Shown here one piece after another: positions 51,550 to 60,066 of a stretch of 64,000 nt of DNA. The stretch is from JAGQYP01 sp041392305 (GTDB taxonomy: Bacteria > Bacteroidota > Bacteroidia > Flavobacteriales_D > Crocinitomicaceae): positions 1 through 64,000 of the forward strand of contig JAWKMJ010000005.1 in assembly GCA_041392305.1 (NCBI GenBank), in the 5' to 3' direction. How positions within the stretch are numbered: position 1 is the stretch's first letter; each line of letters begins with the position of its first letter. The notes below the pieces were generated by a model that did not search any database, was not told the DNA's origin, and saw nothing but the letters and a program-made list of their open reading frames with translations. Position numbers and translations under genes: made by a program.

Positions 51550-52479
51550 ATGGTTAATTACATGTCAATTTTAAGAAGCTCTCTAGGGTTTCATATGTTT
51601 ATTCTTCAGTTGGTTATTTTACAGACATCCTTTTCAAATACATTTTCTCAGACCATTCAAACTCAAAATAAAATAAACGATGTTGAATACTTATATGAGA
51701 ATAAAGAATACAATGAAGCGCAAGAAATTCTAAGCAAATTGATCCATAAAAAGAAGGTGCTCAACTTTAAAGGTATACAACTTTATCTTTTATTGAATCA
51801 AAAACTTGGTTTAGAAGCAAAATCAACCGAATACCTTGAACATCTTAAACATGTCGAAAAACATAAATACAACCAAACTATCGATTGGCTAGCACATAAA
51901 AACTCAGATTTAGCCTTAAAATTTGAAAAAATAGAATTTCCTTTTGACAGCCTTAAATACAATCTATCACTCCATATTGACTCATTGTCCGCCTTAGATC
52001 AAATTGCCAGAAAATCTTCAACAATTGACTCTACAAAAAGCCTAATTAAAGCTGACTCAATTATCTTTGAAAATCTTTTTCAGTTGTATAAAAGCAACCT
52101 CGAATATTTTCACACTTACTACACAGTAGATAACGATTTCTATCATTTAATTCTCCACATGATACCCTCAAGAGTGAAAAAACTCAAACCCCTTCTAAAA
52201 AGACTTCTTCATTCCGGCAGAATTGAACCATTTTATTATAGTAGCATTATGGATAGAACGCAAAATAATCTAGGAAAAAGAACGAAATGTTTTTCATACG
52301 TAATTGGAGTGGAAAAGAAAAAGCCAATTTCTTTGGCCAAGATTAGACGCCATCGTAGAGCTATTGGTCTTAGCCCTTATTATTTGGTCAGCTATTCAGG
52401 ATTTCTCCCCCCTATAAATAAAATGGGTAAAATTGATCTAAAGGAATACCATCGCAACTATTTTAACCAAACAAAGTAA
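51550..52479 (+). CDS. Exported TPR/DUF6624-like protein, second member
   Basis: 309 residues (an ATG at 51562 gives a shorter version) with a signal anchor (MFILQLVILQTSFSNTFSQT). The start of the mature part shows a TPR-type pair (YLYENKEYNEAQEILSKL), then the DUF6624-like end: LKRLLHSGRIEPFYYSSIMDR, and IRRHRRAIGLSPYYL. It is paralogous to the proteins at 50295 and 55461. Its 3' end is only 10 bases before promoter module 2, so it belongs with cassette 1. Confidence 0.65.
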   Translation: MVNYMSILRSSLGFHMFILQLVILQTSFSNTFSQTIQTQNKINDVEYLYENKEYNEAQEILSKLIHKKKVLNFKGIQLYLLLNQKLGLEAKSTEYLEHLKHVEKHKYNQTIDWLAHKNSDLALKFEKIEFPFDSLKYNLSLHIDSLSALDQIARKSSTIDSTKSLIKADSIIFENLFQLYKSNLEYFHTYYTVDNDFYHLILHMIPSRVKKLKPLLKRLLHSGRIEPFYYSSIMDRTQNNLGKRTKCFSYVIGVEKKKPISLAKIRRHRRAIGLSPYYLVSYSGFLPPINKMGKIDLKEYHRNYFNQTK

Positions 52480-52488
52480 AACACGCAT

Positions 52489-52586
52489 TTCATGACAATA
52501 AAAGTCCATTTCATCACAAAAAAACTACCATTCATTACATAAGGACTAAAGAATACAATCAATATAGCTTCTGATCGTTAATATTG
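52489..52586 (+). promoter_or_regulatory. Promoter module 2: three 9-mers at 21-bp pitch and a -7 box
   Basis: TTCATGACA (52489-52497), TTCATCACA (52510-52518) and TTCATTACA (52531-52539) are 21 bp apart. TAATATTG (52579-52586) starts 39 bp after the third, the same gap as in module 1 (46982-47079). The words ATAAGG/ATAAGAG and TCTGATCGTTAA are also shared. It drives cassette 2. Confidence 0.78.
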
Positions 52587-52674
52587 TAGCACCTACAATG
52601 CTGAAAGAATAACAACGACCAAATACAAAAAATTTAAAACGACCTGATTTAAAACTGTTTATTAACCTAAGACT

Positions 52675-52853
52675 CCCTGAAAACTACTCCCTTTTATCAT
52701 TCGAAAAATAAGAAAGCTGCAACTTTCTTTTCAATAATCGCTTTGTCTTGATTGCAGACAAAACAAAGTGTTTCTATTCAGAAGCAGAGTGCCGAAAATG
52801 TATTCTGAAAAGGATTTATTCAATTCGTAGAGTAGGCAATAACAAAAATAGTT
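52675..52853 (+). ncRNA. Conserved structured leader of cassette 2
   Basis: Same block order as the leader of cassette 1: CCTGAA, CTGCAA (52717-52722) with TTGCAG (52752-52757), a hairpin TTCAGAA/TTCTGAA enclosing GTGCCGAAAATG (52789-52800), then AGAGTAGGCAATAA before the precursor start. The 12-base core block is identical in both leaders, while the arms differ but keep pairing. Confidence 0.6.
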
Positions 52854-53054
52854 ATGAACAAACTAGAAAATCTATCTAAGTATTCAGTGGATCTGGATTT
52901 ATCCAGAATCACTGGTGGTGTAGGGGGTAAAACTAAAGACGCTACACACGCAGTAAATTCAACACACAGTGCAGAAGGTTGTACTGACGAAAAGCACTTT
53001 TACGATACTGATGACACAGTAAACCGTACATGCACATATTATGAATGTCCATAA
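52854..53054 (+). CDS. Grasp-with-spasm precursor peptide 2a
   Basis: 66 residues. Leader MNKLENLSKYSVDLDLSRI, T, GG (residues 1-22); core VGGKTKDATHAVNSTHSAEG, then CTDEKHFYDTDD, TVNRTCTYYECP. It is rich in Thr, Ser, Asp, Glu and has three Cys. It shares the start [LV]GGKT, the CTD block and the CP end with precursor 2b, which suggests a common modification pattern. The two precursor genes are 10 bases apart. Confidence 0.78.
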   Translation: MNKLENLSKYSVDLDLSRITGGVGGKTKDATHAVNSTHSAEGCTDEKHFYDTDDTVNRTCTYYECP

Positions 53055-53064
53055 AAATAGTAAA

Positions 53065-53268
53065 ATGAAAAAATTAGAATTATTAAACAAATTTAAACTA
53101 TCCAGCGCAGAGTGTTCATCACTTTTCGGAGGACTGGGAGGAAAAACATATACCCAATGTGTTGAAGTAACATACTTGGCTGAAAATTGTACTGATACAA
53201 CTACTGAAATTTCCAATGATGAAGGAGTAATAACAAGTACAACCACTTCCAAACCAAAATGTCCTTAA
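53065..53268 (+). CDS. Grasp-with-spasm precursor peptide 2b
   Basis: 67 residues from the ATG at 53065 (MKKLELLNKFKLSSAECSSL, F, GG); the longer frame from 53041 lies in the end of 2a and is unlikely. Core LGGKTYTQCVEVTYLAENCT, then DTTTEISNDEG, VITSTTTSKPKCP. Acidic and Thr/Ser-rich, as expected for ester or amide ring formation. The GG site and core layout match precursor 2a. Confidence 0.78.
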   Translation: MKKLELLNKFKLSSAECSSLFGGLGGKTYTQCVEVTYLAENCTDTTTEISNDEGVITSTTTSKPKCP

Positions 53269-53277
53269 CAAACAACA

Positions 53278-53303
53278 AAAGGGAGTATTGATTTACTCCC
53301 TTT
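53278..53303 (+). terminator. Attenuator-like hairpin between precursor 2b and gwsG2
   Basis: AAAGGGAGTA (53278-53287), loop TTGATT, TACTCCCTTT (53294-53303), then TTAATTC. gwsG2 starts 12 bases later. It has the same position and role as the hairpin in cassette 1. Confidence 0.78.
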
Positions 53304-53315
53304 AATTCAAAAAAA

Positions 53316-54230
53316 ATGATACTAATTATTAGCGAAGAGAAGGACCACTCAACAAGCCACGTTATTGAATGGATAAATTATTTCGGAAAAGAATTTTTGA
53401 GAATTAATGACCTCTCAAAAATTGAAAAAATCGAAATCGACTTCCAAACAAAAAAGTTTCAGTTTGAGTATTGCTCAAAAATGGTAAAATCGGATGAAGT
53501 AACAGGGTACTGGTTCAGAAGATCTGAATACTCAAAAACAACTAATCATTCTAATTATGAGAACAAAATTATAATTAAAGAACATCAAGAAATAATTCAT
53601 TTTTTACTGTTAAAGTTGGAAAAATTAAATATACCAAAAATTGGAAGCTACTTTAATTCAAACATTAGTAAACTAGTACAATTAGAATGGGCCAATAAAA
53701 GTGGGCTAAAAACACCAAAAAGCTATATTAAAAGCATAAATAACTTATGTAAAAACAAATCCTACATTACCAAACCCCTCAACCAAATAATGATGAAAAA
53801 TGATGATGGGGAACATATTGTTTGCTATACCAACGAAATATCCAATCTTGAAAATTACGAACTTACAAACTCATTTATCCAGGAAAAAATTGAGAAATCT
53901 GTAGAGCTAAGAATTTTCGTGTTAAACAAAAAAGTTTTTCCTATGGCAATCATCTCTCAAAAAAACTCAAAAACATCAGTTGACTTTAGAAGATATGATG
54001 GTGAAATACCCAATCGAAACATTCAATATCCAATCCCTAAAAGTCTGGAAAGAAAACTAATAACTTTCTGTAATTATGTAGGTCTAAATAGCGGATCATT
54101 TGACATAATCAAAGAACCAAACGGTGATTTTTGTTTTTTAGAAGTCAATCCTGTGGGTCAGTTCGGAATGGTATCAAAGCCCTGCAATTATAACCTTGAA
54201 TTTGAAATCGCACAATTTTTATGTTCATGA
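53316..54230 (+). CDS. gwsG: ATP-grasp peptide maturase, cassette 2
   Basis: 304 residues, paralogue of the enzyme at 48456. Hallmarks: MILIISEEKDHSTSHV, FLRINDLS, GYWFRRSE, the ATP-lysine strand YITKPLNQ, NSFIQEKIEKSVELRIFV, and the end CFLEVNPVGQFGMVSKPCNY with LEFEIAQFL. It should act on precursors 2a and 2b by activating Asp/Glu side chains with ATP. The ATGA overlap at its end couples it to the next small ORF. Confidence 0.88.
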   Translation: MILIISEEKDHSTSHVIEWINYFGKEFLRINDLSKIEKIEIDFQTKKFQFEYCSKMVKSDEVTGYWFRRSEYSKTTNHSNYENKIIIKEHQEIIHFLLLKLEKLNIPKIGSYFNSNISKLVQLEWANKSGLKTPKSYIKSINNLCKNKSYITKPLNQIMMKNDDGEHIVCYTNEISNLENYELTNSFIQEKIEKSVELRIFVLNKKVFPMAIISQKNSKTSVDFRRYDGEIPNRNIQYPIPKSLERKLITFCNYVGLNSGSFDIIKEPNGDFCFLEVNPVGQFGMVSKPCNYNLEFEIAQFLCS

Positions 54231-54400
54231 AAAAAAACTTATTATTAGACCAGTTAGAAACTTTGAATAAGGAAGTAGTTGATGACAAAGAACCCATTCT
54301 AAAACTATATCCTTCAAAATATCATCAAACAAACGAGGCGGCTTGTTTTCGCCATACTTCTATACTTGCAGTCTTCACACCTTCAAAGCGCAGAAAATGA
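54227..54400 (+). CDS. Small coupled ORF between gwsG2 and gwsS2
   Basis: 57 residues (MKKNLLLDQLETLNKEVV, then DDKEPILKLYPSKYHQTNEA and the end). It begins with ATGA overlapping gwsG2 and ends with ATGA overlapping gwsS2, so translation is coupled on both sides. No known domain. It holds a Cys in EAACFRH. The position equals the broken small ORF of cassette 1, which suggests a real accessory role, but the sequences do not align visibly. Confidence 0.65.
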   Translation: MKKNLLLDQLETLNKEVVDDKEPILKLYPSKYHQTNEAACFRHTSILAVFTPSKRRK

Positions 54401-55470
54401 AAACGAAATATTCATTCATTACAGATAATGTAATATTCACAAGAGGATACAACAGAACTCTTATTCTTGATTTTTATAGAGGGAAAATTGAATTCATTCC
54501 TAACAGTGTTTGGACTGTATTCGAGGAGATTGAAAATCAACAATCTTTTAACCTTCATGCTGTTTCAAACGATTTTGATGAATACCTATCTTTTTTATTG
54601 GAAAATGAATACATCATTGAAGAGTTTCGAGATCATATCAAACCTTTAGAATTCATAAGTCCGTCATCGATTCATGATTTTTTATTTATTTGTGACAAAA
54701 AACAAAATTCAGTAATCCCAATTCAACTTCTTGAAAAATTTCACATTAAAGATTTTCTAATTATATCTGATTCATCAGAATTTCTAAATGAACTAATAGC
54801 TCAAATAGAAAATACAAACCAATCACTTAAAAACATTACAGTTGTGTACAAAAACAACTCGAACAAATTAACAGTTGAGAGTATAAAAAGCCTCCTTGAT
54901 CGAAACCCTTTGATACATGAATTTTATTGTTTCAACCATAACAAAACTGAAGAGATTACAAATAATAGGTATTCAATTTTTACTTTTGAAGATAAATTTA
55001 ACTTTAAAGACTTATCATCGCAGCCAAGGATAATTTTTGATCAAGAAATCTACGTGAGAAACAAAACTGCTAAGGGTATTTACTCTAGTTACTTAGAAAT
55101 TAACATGAATAATATGTCCGCAAGATACTCCTCGAATCTAGACGAGGAAATTAAACTTCAAATATTGGAATATCTGAAAAACTTTAAGCTTTCAAATATT
55201 CCAACAACGTCGTTTGAAAAAGATGAAATTCAAATCTGCCAAGATTGTGAATTCAGATATGTCTGTTGCGATAGAAGAATCCCGGAAAAATCAAAAGAAG
55301 GATTACTATATTACCAAAATGAATGTGAGTACAATCCATACATTTCAAAGTTTTTCTACGAAAAAGATTATTCTACATTAGAAAAGTCTGGTATTACTAT
55401 TAACAGCCTACATGAAGTAACCATTGACAAATCCAAGCTAGACAAACTAAACCATAAAATATGGCAGTAA
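54397..55470 (+). CDS. gwsS: Grasp-with-spasm SPASM protein, cassette 2, intact
   Basis: 357 residues from the ATG at 54397 (MKTKYSFITDNVIFTRGYNR); the longer frame from 54343 is not favoured because of the ATGA coupling. The C-terminus carries the SPASM-type cluster ICQDCEFRYVCCDRRIPEKS and NECEYNPYI. No CxxxCxxC radical-SAM site exists anywhere, so it is not a radical-SAM enzyme; it may act as a docking or iron-sulfur partner for the ATP-grasp enzyme. It ends with 10 bases of overlap with the TPR gene. Confidence 0.85.
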   Translation: MKTKYSFITDNVIFTRGYNRTLILDFYRGKIEFIPNSVWTVFEEIENQQSFNLHAVSNDFDEYLSFLLENEYIIEEFRDHIKPLEFISPSSIHDFLFICDKKQNSVIPIQLLEKFHIKDFLIISDSSEFLNELIAQIENTNQSLKNITVVYKNNSNKLTVESIKSLLDRNPLIHEFYCFNHNKTEEITNNRYSIFTFEDKFNFKDLSSQPRIIFDQEIYVRNKTAKGIYSSYLEINMNNMSARYSSNLDEEIKLQILEYLKNFKLSNIPTTSFEKDEIQICQDCEFRYVCCDRRIPEKSKEGLLYYQNECEYNPYISKFFYEKDYSTLEKSGITINSLHEVTIDKSKLDKLNHKIWQ

Positions 55471-56513
55471 CTTGTATTAAAATAATCTTATTATCCTCCC
55501 TACTAATAAAGAGCAACTATCAGTTCTCACAGGATCTACCAGTAAACCAGTATTTTCATTCTGTGAATAAACTAGAAGAAGCCGAGACTCTTATAGATCA
55601 AGGTAGATCCAAAAAGGCGAAAAGAATATTAGAAAAGATTGAAAAAATACCTTTGGATTATCAGTCCAAATTCTACAGATTGAAATCTTTTGTTTTCTTC
55701 AATATCGGCGAAATTGACTCCTCTTATTACTATGCGCTTAAATCAAAAAACGCAAACCTGTTTGAATACTATTCAAACTATTTCTTAAAAGCTTTTGACA
55801 GTATACCAGAATACGAACAAAAAATAAAATCGAAATTTAAAGAGATTGATAGCCTAAAAAAGGTGAAATTTCGAAACATCGATTCTACAATCCAATTTTT
55901 ATGCAATAATGACCAAAGTATAGAAAGAATCATGTTAGGTAGGGGAAATTATAATTCTAAATCAGAAAAGGATAGTCTTGAAAAAATAATGATCTTGAAG
56001 GACGACTACAATAAATTACTACTTGATAGTTTAATTTCAGAATTTGGATGGATAAGTAAAATTTCATCTTCTATTTCTTTTCAAAAATGGGATATAATAG
56101 TTATCCATGGAGATCAATCCTACATAATGAAGTATGTACAAAAAGGATATGACTTCTCGCTTAAAAACAAAGCAGACTGGAAAAACACTATCTCACTAAT
56201 GTCTTGGGCATTAGCACCTCATAGAAAAAAAAATAAAGAAAAATATGATCTATTGCCTAAACTCGATATCTCTGTAGAAAATGAAAATTATCAAAATTTC
56301 TTAGCTTATAGCTTCTATGAAGTCTTAAATAATTTCAAAGAAATAGGAAATGAAAAAGGCAATAGCTTAATCTTAAGTGTGCCTAAGAATCAATACAAAA
56401 TCTTTAAAAAGATATATAGGAAATCTATCTCTTTTGGTCTCAAACCTGAACAATTAATGTTGGAAATTAATAATTCAAAGTCTTCGTTATATAAATACGA
56501 ATTAATTGAATAA
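55461..56513 (+). CDS. Exported TPR/DUF6624-like protein, third member
   Basis: 350 residues with a signal peptide (CIKIILLSSLLIKSNYQFSQ). A TPR-like repeat (KLEEAETLIDQGRSKKAKRI and YRLKSFVFFNIGEIDSSYYY) is followed by a diverged DUF6624-like part (KLLLDSLISEFGWISKISSS, IHGDQSYIMKYVQKGYD). It overlaps gwsS2 by 10 bases, so it is part of cassette 2. Confidence 0.68.
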   Translation: MAVTCIKIILLSSLLIKSNYQFSQDLPVNQYFHSVNKLEEAETLIDQGRSKKAKRILEKIEKIPLDYQSKFYRLKSFVFFNIGEIDSSYYYALKSKNANLFEYYSNYFLKAFDSIPEYEQKIKSKFKEIDSLKKVKFRNIDSTIQFLCNNDQSIERIMLGRGNYNSKSEKDSLEKIMILKDDYNKLLLDSLISEFGWISKISSSISFQKWDIIVIHGDQSYIMKYVQKGYDFSLKNKADWKNTISLMSWALAPHRKKNKEKYDLLPKLDISVENENYQNFLAYSFYEVLNNFKEIGNEKGNSLILSVPKNQYKIFKKIYRKSISFGLKPEQLMLEINNSKSSLYKYELIE

Positions 56514-56570
56514 CCCTTATCTGCTCATGACACTATATTAATAGGTTGAAACAATCAAAAAAAGAAATTA

Positions 56571-58775
56571 TTGAGTAAAAAATTTAAATTCCACCGTCAG
56601 CTCAATCAAATGGATTGCGGACCGACTTGCATCAAAATGATTGCAGGTTATTACGGGAAAAATGTATCCATAAAGGAACTTCGTACTATCTCTGAAACCA
56701 ACAGAGAAGGTAGTAGCTTACTCAACCTCGCAAATTGTGCTGAACATATTGGCTTCAAGACTCTTGGTGTAAAACTTTCTTTCGAAGATATTTTAAAAGA
56801 GAACCCTCCATTACCATTAATACTTCACTGGAATAAAGTGCATTTTGTAGTTCTGGTGAAAGCCACTAAAAAACAAGTAACTATTGCAGATCCAGCTCAG
56901 GGGATCATTAAATATTCTGTGAAAGAATTTATCCAAAACTGGATAGGAAACAATGCCAATGAAGATACGGAAGAAGGAATTGCACTTCTGCTAGAACCCA
57001 CACCTCAACTTAAATCATTTAAGGCTGAAAAGGAGGAGAAGAAAAACAATATGTCTTTCCTTTTTCGCTATATCACTCAATACAAAGGCTTTTTAGCTCA
57101 ACTTTCAATTGGTCTGCTAATCGGTTCTGTACTCCAATTGATTCTGCCTTTCCTAACTCAAAGTTTGGTGGATGTCGGTATTCAAAATCAAGACATCAAT
57201 TTTATTTATTTGATTTTGATTGCTCAAATTAGTTTGTTTCTAGGTCAAACTACCGTCAACATCATTCGCTCCTGGATCTTACTCCACATGAGTACCCGAA
57301 TCAATATCAGTCTGGTTTCCGACTTCTTCATCAAACTCATGAAACTTCCGATCAGCTATTTTGATAGTAAAATGACCGGAGATATTCTTCAGCGAATCAA
57401 CGACCACCAAAGAATTGAAAACTTACTTACCAATTCTACCCTTAACACCCTTTTCTCCTTTGTTAATCTGGTCATTTTTGGGGCAGTTTTGATTTGGTAC
57501 GATGTCAGAATTTTTGGAGTTTTTCTATTAGGAAGCATCCTCTATTTTGCATGGATTGTCATCTTCTTGAAGAAAAGAGAGATTCTAGATCATAAAAAAT
57601 TCCAACAATTAAGTGGGGAACAATCCAAAGTGATCGAACTCATAAATGGCATGCAAGAAATCAAATTGAACAATGCTGAAAGACAAAAAAGATGGGGTTG
57701 GGAATACACGCAAGCTCGTTTGTTTCATATTTCTAAATCTGCTTTGGCTTTGGAACAAACTCAAACAATCGGATCTAGTGTCATCAATGAATTAAAAAAT
57801 ATCGCCATTAGCATTTTAGCCGCTATGATGGTTATCCGAGGAGAAATCACCTTAGGTATGATGATGTCGATCACTTATATTATTGGTCAGACCAATGGCC
57901 CCATTTCCCAACTTATTAACTTCATGTACACCTATCAAGACGCCAAAATTGCTCTGAAACGTTTAGGTGAAATTCACGACCACGAAGAAGAAGAGGATCC
58001 CGAAATGGACTATGTGTCGGAAGTGGATTTAGGTGCAGATTTGGTTGCTCAAGACATTTCTTTTAGATACAAAGGAACGGATCAAAATGTGATAAATGGG
58101 ATGACTTTCTGTATTCCAGCTAATCGCACTACAGCTATAGTTGGAGCAAGTGGTTCAGGTAAAACTACGCTGATGAAAATCTTGATGAAATTTTACGAAC
58201 CTGATGCGGGAGATATTAAAATCGGCGTGGATAGTTTGGATCACGTTTCCCACACCTACTGGAGAGCGAATACAGGAGTTGTGATGCAAGAAGGACATAT
58301 TTTCAATGATACAATTGCGGCAAATATTGCGATTGGCCAAGATTCTATCGACAAGAAAAGACTCATTCAGGCTTGTGAAATAGCTTGTATCAGAGATTTC
58401 ATTGAAGAATTACCACTGAACTACAACACAAAAATCGGAATGGAGGGTGTTGGTCTGAGTGGAGGACAAAAACAAAGAATCCTCATCGCTCGAGCAGTTT
58501 ACAAAAATCCTCAACTCATCTTTTTTGATGAAGCAACAAGTTCTTTGGATGCAGTAAACGAGGCGAAAATTATGGAAAATCTGAATCAATTTATAAAAGA
58601 TAGAACTGCCGTGATAATTGCGCATCGACTAAGTACTGTAAAAACTGCTGATCAAATTTTGGTTTTAGATAAAGGAAGAATCATTGAACAAGGAAACCAC
58701 TTCAGCTTGGTTGAATCAGGTGGGAAATATTATGAATTGGTGAAAAATCAATTGGAACTCGAAAGACTTGCATAA
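56571..58775 (+). CDS. C39-peptidase ABC exporter (PCAT)
   Basis: 734 residues from the TTG start at 56571. Residues 1-135 are a C39 protease: QMDCGPTCIKMIAGYYGK with the nucleophile Cys and HFVVLVKATKKQVTIADPAQG with His and Asp. A membrane domain with six segments and an ABC domain (GASGSGKTTLMKIL, VGLSGGQKQRILIARAV, LIFFDEATSSLD) follow. It would cut leaders after GG and export the peptides. Its C-terminal end runs into the HlyD gene. It may serve both cassettes and the four short peptides. Confidence 0.93.
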   Translation: MSKKFKFHRQLNQMDCGPTCIKMIAGYYGKNVSIKELRTISETNREGSSLLNLANCAEHIGFKTLGVKLSFEDILKENPPLPLILHWNKVHFVVLVKATKKQVTIADPAQGIIKYSVKEFIQNWIGNNANEDTEEGIALLLEPTPQLKSFKAEKEEKKNNMSFLFRYITQYKGFLAQLSIGLLIGSVLQLILPFLTQSLVDVGIQNQDINFIYLILIAQISLFLGQTTVNIIRSWILLHMSTRINISLVSDFFIKLMKLPISYFDSKMTGDILQRINDHQRIENLLTNSTLNTLFSFVNLVIFGAVLIWYDVRIFGVFLLGSILYFAWIVIFLKKREILDHKKFQQLSGEQSKVIELINGMQEIKLNNAERQKRWGWEYTQARLFHISKSALALEQTQTIGSSVINELKNIAISILAAMMVIRGEITLGMMMSITYIIGQTNGPISQLINFMYTYQDAKIALKRLGEIHDHEEEEDPEMDYVSEVDLGADLVAQDISFRYKGTDQNVINGMTFCIPANRTTAIVGASGSGKTTLMKILMKFYEPDAGDIKIGVDSLDHVSHTYWRANTGVVMQEGHIFNDTIAANIAIGQDSIDKKRLIQACEIACIRDFIEELPLNYNTKIGMEGVGLSGGQKQRILIARAVYKNPQLIFFDEATSSLDAVNEAKIMENLNQFIKDRTAVIIAHRLSTVKTADQILVLDKGRIIEQGNHFSLVESGGKYYELVKNQLELERLA

Positions 58776-58776
58776 G

Positions 58777-60066
58777 ATGGAAGAAGAAGAAATTGAATTA
58801 AGAAGCGAAGAGGTTCAGGAAATTATTGGAAAAGCGCCTAATTGGACTATCCGGTGGGGAATTACTGTTATTCTTGGTATTGTAACTATGATGATCCTGC
58901 TTTCCTATTTTATCAAATACCCGGATCAAATCCCTGGCTCCGGAGTATTAACAGCTGAAAATCCGCCCTTGAAAGTGTTCGCTCCTTCGGGAGGTGAGCT
59001 GATCAATATCACAGATAAAAAATTCGTGAAAAAAGGAGATATTATTGCAGAAATCAGAAATCCACTTTCAAAAGAAGGCTATCTTTTTATTGACTCGGTT
59101 TCAAAAGTTATTCGAATTAAAATTGAAGCAGACTCCATTCTTCAAATTGATCTAAAACATTTAAATAACAATGTGAATCTTGGTCTGAATAGCACTAATT
59201 TCAATGTATTGGTTGAGAAGATTTCAGAATTGCAAAGAATAGAAAATGATCCTTTCTATTCAAAACAAATCTCTTTCTATAAAAAACAAATCCAAAATTA
59301 CCGGTCAATCGGAGGAATCAATCAAAAAGAATACAGCTCATTTAAAAAAGTTCTGGATCTGGACGAAGCAAAATTTCAGAAAAACAAACAACTTTTTGAA
59401 AAAGGAGCCATGGCTGAGATTGAATATATCGAAGCTGAAAAAAGTTACCTCAACCAAAAAAGTGATCTGGAGCAAATTAGAAAATCAATGGTCCAGTCAA
59501 AAATCACCACTTTGAATCTTGAAAAAGAATTGGCTGAAATCGAATTTCAACGAAATGAAAAGCGAATCAAACTCTACCAAAATATTGAAGAAGAATTAGA
59601 CAAAATTCACGAAAACTTGATCGCTTGGAAACAGAATTATGTGATAACTGCCCAAATTGATGGTGAGGTATTTTTTACGGAAAAGAAAAGGGAAAATGAG
59701 TTTGTTCAGGATAAAGAAGAATTACTGATTATCACTCCAAAAACACAAAATTACATAGTCAAAGCGCAACTCTCTGCTAATGGACTCGGAAAAATAGAAG
59801 AAGGTCAAAAAGTAAGAGTGAGTATTGCAAATTATCCTACTCACGAATTTGGAGAACTTATTGGAGAAATTAAAGATGTTTCAGCTGTGAGCAAAGAAGG
59901 ACTTTATGAAGTATGGGTTTCGGTTCCGGAAGACCTTACTACCAATTACAAAAAAGAAATAGCTTACACTCCAAATATGCAGGTAGGAATTACCGTAGTT
60001 ACAGAAGATTTAAGACTCATCGACCGAATTTTTGGACAATTCAGAAAACTAATCAATAGAGAATGA
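58777..60066 (+). CDS. HlyD-family adaptor
   Basis: 429 residues from the ATG at 58777 (MEEEEIELRSEEVQEIIGKA). One membrane segment near residues 30-50, a lipoyl half (VFAPSGGELINITDKKFVKK), a long coiled coil (about 115-285), the second lipoyl half (IDGEVFFTEKKRENEFVQ), and a beta-barrel end. It connects the C39 exporter to the outer-membrane channel gene, whose start overlaps its stop by four bases (ATGA). Confidence 0.88.
   Translation: MEEEEIELRSEEVQEIIGKAPNWTIRWGITVILGIVTMMILLSYFIKYPDQIPGSGVLTAENPPLKVFAPSGGELINITDKKFVKKGDIIAEIRNPLSKEGYLFIDSVSKVIRIKIEADSILQIDLKHLNNNVNLGLNSTNFNVLVEKISELQRIENDPFYSKQISFYKKQIQNYRSIGGINQKEYSSFKKVLDLDEAKFQKNKQLFEKGAMAEIEYIEAEKSYLNQKSDLEQIRKSMVQSKITTLNLEKELAEIEFQRNEKRIKLYQNIEEELDKIHENLIAWKQNYVITAQIDGEVFFTEKKRENEFVQDKEELLIITPKTQNYIVKAQLSANGLGKIEEGQKVRVSIANYPTHEFGELIGEIKDVSAVSKEGLYEVWVSVPEDLTTNYKKEIAYTPNMQVGITVVTEDLRLIDRIFGQFRKLINRE

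Noticed and set aside
54397..55470. Radical-SAM activity for the SPASM proteins
   Set aside because: No CxxxCxxC motif occurs in either copy; only the SPASM-type cluster is present.
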